Origin: Pseudomonadota bacterium
Lineage (GTDB): Bacteria > Pseudomonadota > Alphaproteobacteria > HIMB59 > GCA-002718135
Reading direction: 5' to 3'
Length of the DNA stretch: 10,999 nt
NCBI GenBank assembly: GCA_027625355.1
Contig: JAQBWI010000031.1
Span: 1-10,999 of the forward strand
Shown here: positions 6,404 through 10,999 of the stretch, piece after piece
Position numbering within the stretch: the stretch's first letter is position 1
How the letters are laid out: the number at the start of each line of letters is the position of its first letter
The notes under the pieces: model-generated
Told to the model about the DNA's origin: nothing
Databases searched by the model: none
Seen by the model: only the letters and a program-made list of their open reading frames with translations
Program-made: the position numbers and the translations under genes

Positions 6404-7228
6404 TTGCTATTAAGCCTTGTGTTTAAGAAATTTTTTTCAAAAGATATTAATATACCAACATTAAGATTATCGGGTGTTATTGGTCAGGCTGGTATAGCTA
6501 GATCTGGATTAACGATTACAGGTATAGAAAAATTAATAGATAAGTTATTTGCAGACAAAAAATCACCTGCAGTTGCTTTGATAATTAATTCCCCAGGGGG
6601 TTCTCCAACACAATCTTCATTAATTGCAGAAAAAATTATTAATTTAGCAAAAGAAAAAAACAAAAAAGTATATGCATTCGTGGAAGATGTTGCAGCTTCT
6701 GGTGGTTATTGGTTGGCCTGTGCTGCTGATGAAATATATTTAGACTTAAATTCTATTGTTGGATCAATAGGTGTAATTTCACCTGGATTTGGTTTTGTAG
6801 ATCTTATTAAAAAGATGGGAATTGAAAGAAGAGTTTATACTTCTGGAAAAAGTAAAAGTTTTTTAGATCCTTTTAAGGAAGAAAAAAAAGAGGACATTGA
6901 TCGCTTAAAAAATATCCAAGAACAAATCCATGAAAATTTTATTGATTATGTTAAAAAAAGAAGAGGGGCAAAACTTTCTAGCTCTAATGAAGATGAAGTA
7001 TTTTCTGGGTTATTTTGGGTAGGAAAAAAAGGTGTTGAGCTAGGTTTAGCTGATGGAGTTGGCTCAATTAATGAGGTGATTAAAGAAAAATTTGGAAAAA
7101 AAGCTAAAATTAAAATTATTGATCAAAAAAAATCTTTTTTACAAAAACGTCTCTCGTCTTCTATAAATAGTAATGATATTTTTAATAGACTGGAAGAGAT
7201 GATAATGTGGTCTAGATATGGTTTATAA
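6404..7228 (+). CDS. S49 family serine peptidase (SohB/SppA-like)
   Basis: Clan SK serine protease with a Ser-Lys dyad. Seen in 274 aa: a beta-strand/hairpin LRLSGVIG, the INSPGGSP oxyanion motif, the nucleophile Ser99 in VAASGGYW, the VGSIGVISP segment, and Lys151 in TSGKSKSF as general base, followed by the DEVFSGLFWVGKKGVELGLAD block that is standard in S49. It is the short single-domain form and I see no convincing N-terminal membrane helix or signal peptide, so it may be cytoplasmic or peripheral; E. coli SppA degrades cleaved signal peptides, but this protein's substrate is unknown. The start is a TTG at 6404; a GTG at 6419 is the alternative, and neither has a clear Shine-Dalgarno. Its stop overlaps the ATG of the 53-aa membrane protein by one base. 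Confidence 0.9.
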   Translation: MLLSLVFKKFFSKDINIPTLRLSGVIGQAGIARSGLTITGIEKLIDKLFADKKSPAVALIINSPGGSPTQSSLIAEKIINLAKEKNKKVYAFVEDVAASGGYWLACAADEIYLDLNSIVGSIGVISPGFGFVDLIKKMGIERRVYTSGKSKSFLDPFKEEKKEDIDRLKNIQEQIHENFIDYVKKRRGAKLSSSNEDEVFSGLFWVGKKGVELGLADGVGSINEVIKEKFGKKAKIKIIDQKKSFLQKRLSSSINSNDIFNRLEEMIMWSRYGL

Positions 7229-7389
7229 TGAAAGTTATAGTTTTAATTGGATCAATATTATTCATTTACCTGCTATTTAAAATTTTATCTGAAAGAAATA
7301 AAATTAATAACAGCTCAAAGAAGCAAAAAGAAACGAGTATTGATTTAGAAAAAGACCCAAAAACAAAAGAATATAAACCAAAGGAATAA
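7228..7389 (+). CDS. 53-residue single-span membrane protein (hypothetical)
   Basis: Short gene whose ATG shares a base with the S49 peptidase stop (TAATG) and whose TAA is directly followed by the ATG of glycyl-tRNA synthetase. The product has one hydrophobic N-terminal helix (about residues 3-20, VIVLIGSILFIYLLFKIL) and a strongly charged, Lys-rich tail ending in DPKTKEYKPKE. This makes a small membrane-anchored protein with its tail probably in the cytoplasm. The tight fit between two real genes with no leftover bases is strong evidence that it is translated. The ending in an acidic residue, then DP.T..Y.PK, resembles the tail of small proteins I associate with alphaproteobacterial loci, but I cannot name a family. 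Its last codons also supply the ribosome binding site of the synthetase gene. Confidence 0.72.
   Translation: MKVIVLIGSILFIYLLFKILSERNKINNSSKKQKETSIDLEKDPKTKEYKPKE
7381..7385 (+). promoter_or_regulatory. Shine-Dalgarno of the glycyl-tRNA synthetase gene
   Basis: AAGGA lies 4 nt before the ATG at 7390, inside the last codons of the 53-aa gene. It supports that ATG as the synthetase start and indicates independent or coupled re-initiation. Confidence 0.6.
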
Positions 7390-8751
7390 ATGACTGCAAG
7401 CTCAATGGAGGAATTAGTCTCTTTATGTAAAAGAAGAGGATTTATATTTAAATCTAATGATATTTATGGAGGTATAAAAGGTTTGTATGATTACGGACCA
7501 ATGGGTGTTGAATTAAAAAATAATTTAAAACAAGCTTGGTGGAAGTCGATGGTTTATGAGAGGGATGATGTTGAAGGGTTAGATGCTTCTATTCTTAGTG
7601 CACCTGTCGTATTGCAACAATCAGGTCATGAAGATACTTTTACAGACCCCTTAGTTGATTGTAAAAGCTGTAAATCTAGATGGAGAGCAGATCAGTTAAT
7701 TGATAATACTTGTCCTGAATGTAAGTCTAATGACTTAACTGATCCAAGACCCTTTAATTTGATGTTTAAAACAGCAATAGGACCTGTTGATGATGGCTCT
7801 TCTTTTGCTTACTTAAGACCGGAGACATGTCAGCAAATATTTACTAATTTTAAAAATATTACTGACTCAACGAGTAGGGTAGTGCCTTTCGGTATAGCTC
7901 AAATTGGTAAAGCTTTTAGAAATGAAATTACTCCAAGAAATTTTATTTTTAGAGTTAGAGAGTTTGAACAAATGGAATTAGAATTTTTTGTCAAACCAGG
8001 GTCTGATGATGAATGGCATAAATATTGGGTTGATAAAAGAATTAAATGGTGGGAAGCTCAGGGTGTGAGTAAAAAAAATTTATTTCCTGTAGATGTAGAA
8101 CAAAATGAATTGTCTCATTATTCAAAGGCTACGGTAGATATTATGTATGAATTTCCCCATGGCAAGGAAGAGCTTGAAGGTATTGCTAACAGAACTGATT
8201 TTGATTTAGGTTCACATACTAAAAATCAAAAAGATTATAATATTAGTTCAGATGTAAAAAAAAATGATCATTCTACGACAAAATTAGGAGTACAAAATTT
8301 GGAAGAAAAAACTTCATATATACCCTATGTTATTGAGCCATCAGCAGGAGTTGACAGAGGTCTTCTTGCTGTTCTTAACGAGGCTTATACAATAGAAGCT
8401 TTAGAAAATGGAAAATCACGAACGGTCTTGAAATTAAAACCACACCTATCTCCGATTAAAGCGGCAGTTATCCCATTGAAAAAAAATAATGAAGAAATTG
8501 TTATGAAAGCAAAAACTCTTAAAAACGAATTACAAAATCTTGGAATGGGGAGGGTAATTTTTGAAAATTCTGGAAATATTGGAAAAAATTACAGACGACA
8601 TGATGAAATAGGGACTCCAATTTGTATTACTGTAGATTTTGAAACATTAGAGGACAACTCAGTTACTGTCAGAGACCGAGACTCAATGAGTCAGGAGAGA
8701 GTATTGGTAAAAGATTTAAGTCAATATTATCAAAAATATTTTATTAAATAA
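7390..8751 (+). CDS. glyQS: Glycyl-tRNA synthetase, single-chain (alpha2) type
   Basis: Charges tRNA-Gly with glycine in the cytoplasm. It is the homodimeric class II enzyme related to those of eukaryotes, Thermus and mycoplasmas, not the bacterial glyQ/glyS alpha2beta2 type. Seen in 453 aa: the opening ELVSLCKRRGFIF, GLYDYGPMG (32-39), a zinc-ribbon-like pair CxxC at 91/94 and 108/111, LRPET (142-146), class II motif 2 FRNEITPRN...FRVREFEQMELEFF (176-200), motif 3 GVDRG with Arg323, and a C-terminal anticodon-binding domain (about 350-453) with LSPIKAAVIPL and RRHDEIGTPICITVD. The loop after RPET reads CQQIF where AQGIF is usual. Length matches the short bacterial forms. It directly follows the 53-aa membrane protein, and an MFS gene begins 12 bp later. 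Confidence 0.95.
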   Translation: MTASSMEELVSLCKRRGFIFKSNDIYGGIKGLYDYGPMGVELKNNLKQAWWKSMVYERDDVEGLDASILSAPVVLQQSGHEDTFTDPLVDCKSCKSRWRADQLIDNTCPECKSNDLTDPRPFNLMFKTAIGPVDDGSSFAYLRPETCQQIFTNFKNITDSTSRVVPFGIAQIGKAFRNEITPRNFIFRVREFEQMELEFFVKPGSDDEWHKYWVDKRIKWWEAQGVSKKNLFPVDVEQNELSHYSKATVDIMYEFPHGKEELEGIANRTDFDLGSHTKNQKDYNISSDVKKNDHSTTKLGVQNLEEKTSYIPYVIEPSAGVDRGLLAVLNEAYTIEALENGKSRTVLKLKPHLSPIKAAVIPLKKNNEEIVMKAKTLKNELQNLGMGRVIFENSGNIGKNYRRHDEIGTPICITVDFETLEDNSVTVRDRDSMSQERVLVKDLSQYYQKYFIK

Positions 8752-8763
8752 ATTTTAGTAAGT

Positions 8764-9906
8764 ATGAAAATTATAAATGATATAATGGCAACGAGACTAT
8801 TATTTTTTATAATGGCTTTTTTTGTTGGGTTATGGACTATTAGAATTCCTACTATCAAAGATCAAATTAATACTGATTATTTTGGCATTGGGTTGGTAAT
8901 GGCTACTTTTGCAATTGGGTCAATTATTGCAATGATTTTTGCCAATAATGTAATTAAAATGAGTTCTACTCGAACAGTGCTTTTATATACAAGTATTTTG
9001 CAAGCAATTTTATGGCTTCCAACGCCATTTATTTCTTCTTTGCAACTGTTTATGATCTTTTCATTTATTTTTGGTCTTTCTTATGGAAGTTTTGAAATTA
9101 GCTGTAATCTGTATGCATCTAATCTTGAAAAAAGAGAAAAAAAATCAATGATGTCTGGGTTCCATGCTTTTTGGAGTTTAGGAGTTTTGACTGGATCAAT
9201 TGCAACAAGTTTATTTCTTGAATGGAATATAAGTTTTTTAAACAATGTTATAACTTATGTAATAATTCTTTTACCTTTAAATATATTTATTGTTTTAAAA
9301 CTTCATGTTGATCAGATTGAAAATACTGAAAATAAACATACTATTTTTTTTATATGGCCATTACTAATTTTTATATTAGCATTAATTGCCGTGGTCAATG
9401 CCCTTACAGAAGGAAGTGTAGATGCTTGGGGAGCTCTTTACATGAGAGATTTTATTCAAGTTGATGGTTTTTTAATAGGGTTAGCAACAGTCAGTTTTAA
9501 TATTTTCATGGTAATTGGAAGGCTAAGTGGAGATTGGATACGAGATAGAATTGGTGTGTATAATTTTCTCACCATACTTTTTATAACCTCAATTTTAAGT
9601 CTATATATATTGTATTCATTTGATAGTATTCTGGCAGCGTTATGTGGTTTTGCATTATTGGGAATTGGAACTTCAGCTATAATTCCTATTGCTTATAGTC
9701 TGGCTGGTAAAGCAGAAGGGGTAGATAGTGGAGCCGCAATAGCAATTATCTCTATTGCAGTTTATGGAACGTTTATGGGCGCTCCAGCTACATTAGGTAT
9801 CATAGCAATTAATTACGGAGATAATTCTATTTTTTTTCCTATCCTAATTATATTTTTATTTATCTTACCTATTATTTTTGCTTCAAGAAGACTTTTTACA
9901 AAATAA
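8764..9906 (+). CDS. MFS transporter, YbjJ-like
   Basis: Inner-membrane major facilitator superfamily protein of 380 aa with about 11-12 hydrophobic helices in two halves separated by a polar loop around residue 190 (KLHVDQIENTENKH). Features resembling the YbjJ-like subgroup are GFHAFWSLGVLTG in the first half, EGSVDAWGALYMRD (from residue 216), GRLSGDWIRDRIG as the second-half MFS motif, and GVDSGAAIAIISIAVYGTF near the end. The substrate cannot be read from the sequence. I use the ATG at 8764, 12 bp after the synthetase stop; an internal ATG at 8785 is possible and would remove only seven residues before the first helix. It likely belongs to the same transcript as the synthetase. Its last 11 bp overlap the convergent ygfZ gene. 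Confidence 0.9.
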   Translation: MKIINDIMATRLLFFIMAFFVGLWTIRIPTIKDQINTDYFGIGLVMATFAIGSIIAMIFANNVIKMSSTRTVLLYTSILQAILWLPTPFISSLQLFMIFSFIFGLSYGSFEISCNLYASNLEKREKKSMMSGFHAFWSLGVLTGSIATSLFLEWNISFLNNVITYVIILLPLNIFIVLKLHVDQIENTENKHTIFFIWPLLIFILALIAVVNALTEGSVDAWGALYMRDFIQVDGFLIGLATVSFNIFMVIGRLSGDWIRDRIGVYNFLTILFITSILSLYILYSFDSILAALCGFALLGIGTSAIIPIAYSLAGKAEGVDSGAAIAIISIAVYGTFMGAPATLGIIAINYGDNSIFFPILIIFLFILPIIFASRRLFTK

Positions 9907-10729
9907 ATTCTAAAACTAGACCTTCATTAGTTTTAATTTTTTGTTTTTTATTTATTTTTTTTTCGGCTAACTCTATTTTTAACATTGCGAGTACAGAGTT
10001 ATTTTTGATACTAATAATTTTTCCAAATTCACTTTCGTCATCTTTTATGAGTTGACCAATTAATGGAGAGCCATCTTTAATTGTTAGGGAATAAATTTTC
10101 TTTTTAAGTAGAGATCGGTATTTCATTCTTGCTGTAATTTCTTGACCTACATAACAACCTTTATCCCAAGATATTGAATTTAGATTTTCAAAATTATTTT
10201 CTAGTAATAAGGATTTATTTTCTACTAAGTCATAATGTGAAAGAGGAACCAAGTTTTGAATTAATATCTCATGGTACTTTTCTTCATTAATTTCATTTAT
10301 ACCATTTAATATTCTAGGATTTGTTTTTGAATGAATTAATTTTAAGCCAATATTTGCATTCCTCGGATCAATATCAAAAATGAAAGTATCTTGGTCTTTT
10401 TGTAAATCTCCAAATACAGAAAATGAATGTAGATTATTTATTTCATTTATATGTATTTTCGATCTAAGCTTATACAAGTTCAATTTTTTTAATAATTTTT
10501 CATAAAAAAAAGAGTGCGTTTCAAGTAAAAACTTTTCATCTTTCTTAAAAACAAAGAAATCTGATAGAAATTTCCCCTGAGGGGTGAGTAAACAAGAATA
10601 AAGAAAATTGTCTTTAGAGCACTTATTAATATCATTTGTAATTAAGTTTTGAAGAAATTCATTACTATCCTCACCTTCAATTGATAGAAATTGGGAATTA
10701 CTGTTTTTATAAAAGTATGGCACTGTCAT
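9896..10729 (-). CDS. ygfZ: YgfZ/GcvT-domain folate-binding protein
   Basis: Tetrahydrofolate-binding protein of the YgfZ (IBA57) family, which supports assembly or repair of certain 4Fe-4S enzymes. The decisive signature is KGCYVGQE (residues 190-197) with its conserved Cys192, followed by ITARMKYR. The N-terminal half has the GcvT-like fold features: FLSIEGEDSNEFLQNLITNDI and a LLTPQGKFLSDFFVF strand. Length 277 aa is within the usual range. The start ATG at 10729 gives the usual family opening; no Shine-Dalgarno is visible, but a good candidate promoter lies just upstream. It is divergent from a GT9 glycosyltransferase and its 3' end overlaps the MFS gene by 11 bp. Confidence 0.93.
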   Translation of the reverse strand: MTVPYFYKNSNSQFLSIEGEDSNEFLQNLITNDINKCSKDNFLYSCLLTPQGKFLSDFFVFKKDEKFLLETHSFFYEKLLKKLNLYKLRSKIHINEINNLHSFSVFGDLQKDQDTFIFDIDPRNANIGLKLIHSKTNPRILNGINEINEEKYHEILIQNLVPLSHYDLVENKSLLLENNFENLNSISWDKGCYVGQEITARMKYRSLLKKKIYSLTIKDGSPLIGQLIKDDESEFGKIISIKNNSVLAMLKIELAEKKINKKQKIKTNEGLVLEFIL

Positions 10730-10749
10730 ACTATAAGATATATATGCTA

Positions 10750-10779
10750 ATTATAAAATTGTAATGAAATTCCTGTGAA
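10750..10779 (-). promoter_or_regulatory. Candidate ygfZ promoter
   Basis: On the minus strand TTCACA (5 of 6 to the -35 consensus) is followed after 18 bp by TATAAT (6 of 6), giving a start site roughly 14 nt before the ygfZ ATG. The -35 element overlaps the GTG start codon of the divergent glycosyltransferase. It is the best sigma70-like match I found in the window, though still only a sequence match. Confidence 0.42.
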
Positions 10780-10999
10780 AATTTTATTTATTTGCTCAAA
10801 TCTAATTGGCGATACGATTCTTTCCTCTGGAGCAATCAATCATTTTATTAATCAAAATAAAGAGGCAAAACTTACATTTGTTGTAGGTCCTACTGCAGCT
10901 CCTTTATTGAAAAATTATAAAAATATTGAAAATATTATTATTTTTAAAAAAAGAAAACTGAATCTCCATTGGTTAGATATATTCAAAAGAACTTACAGC
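10775..10999 (+). CDS. Glycosyltransferase family 9 (heptosyltransferase-like), partial at right edge
   Basis: First 75 codons of a gene that continues past the window. The translation begins (V/M)KILFICSNLIGDTILSSG and continues through TFVVGPTAAPLLKNY and IIIFKKRKLNLHWLD, the N-terminal Rossmann half of GT9 enzymes such as the ADP-heptose:LPS heptosyltransferases: the IGDTILSSG loop and the GP.AAPL strand are characteristic. It probably adds a sugar to the lipopolysaccharide core or another surface glycan at the inner membrane. The start is GTG at 10775; an in-frame stop at 10754-10756 rules out much extension. A four-codon ATG frame (10764-10778) overlaps the GTG with its TGA. Donor and acceptor cannot be judged from this fragment. 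Confidence 0.82.
   Translation, partial: MKILFICSNLIGDTILSSGAINHFINQNKEAKLTFVVGPTAAPLLKNYKNIENIIIFKKRKLNLHWLDIFKRTYS

Noticed and set aside
7390..8751. GlyRS as truncated or frameshifted
   Set aside because: All class II motifs and the anticodon-binding domain are present and 453 aa matches other short bacterial alpha2 enzymes.
1..10999. CRISPR array, insertion sequence, prophage or integrated island
   Set aside because: No direct repeats with spacers, no transposase or integrase, no terminal inverted repeats, and gene composition looks uniform by eye.

Overview
This is an AT-rich, densely packed stretch of bacterial chromosome with thirteen well-supported complete protein genes, two further small genes, and one gene that runs off the right edge. 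The gene content suggests an alphaproteobacterium: a short SbmA/BacA-type membrane protein, a LysR regulator beginning MDWDKL, a DUF6165 protein, YgfZ, and an S49 peptidase next to glycyl-tRNA synthetase and a polyprenyl diphosphate synthase. Low GC, overlapping genes, very short spacers and few Shine-Dalgarno sequences point to a streamlined marine lineage such as SAR11, HIMB59 or AEGEAN-169 relatives. I cannot fix the lineage from sequence alone. I see no tRNA, rRNA, insertion sequence, phage gene, CRISPR array or recognisable defence system.

Left part (1-4509): a plus-strand DapA/NanA-family lyase meets, tail to tail with a 21-bp overlap, a long run of minus-strand genes. Read in the direction of transcription the run is rpe (pentose phosphate epimerase), a LysR regulator, a 27-residue extremely basic mini-protein, an AhpD-like CxxC peroxidase, a short SbmA/BacA-like transporter and fxsA. 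Overlapping start and stop codons link rpe to lysR and sbmA-like to fxsA. The LysR and AhpD-like genes hint at a redox theme, but no shared function is shown by the sequence.

Middle (4510-6289): a 38-bp divergent spacer separates rpe from a plus-strand pair, a stand-alone phosphomannose-isomerase-type cupin overlapping a DUF6165 gene. This pair abuts, tail to tail with no spacer, a long-chain polyprenyl diphosphate synthase (probably for the quinone side chain).

Right part (6290-10999): a 114-bp divergent region leads into a plus-strand cluster of an S49 peptidase, a 53-residue single-span membrane protein, a single-chain (alpha2-type) glycyl-tRNA synthetase and a YbjJ-like MFS transporter. 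The MFS gene overlaps the 3' end of a minus-strand ygfZ (iron-sulfur protein maintenance) by 11 bp. Divergent from ygfZ is the start of a GT9 (heptosyltransferase-like) glycosyltransferase, cut by the window edge.

Most of this is housekeeping. The points most worth a second look are the single-chain glycyl-tRNA synthetase in the place where alphaproteobacteria usually carry glyQ-glyS, the 27-residue basic mini-protein, the 53-residue membrane protein coupled to the synthetase, and the cupin/DUF6165 pair. I did not find convincing evidence of a wholly new multi-gene system.
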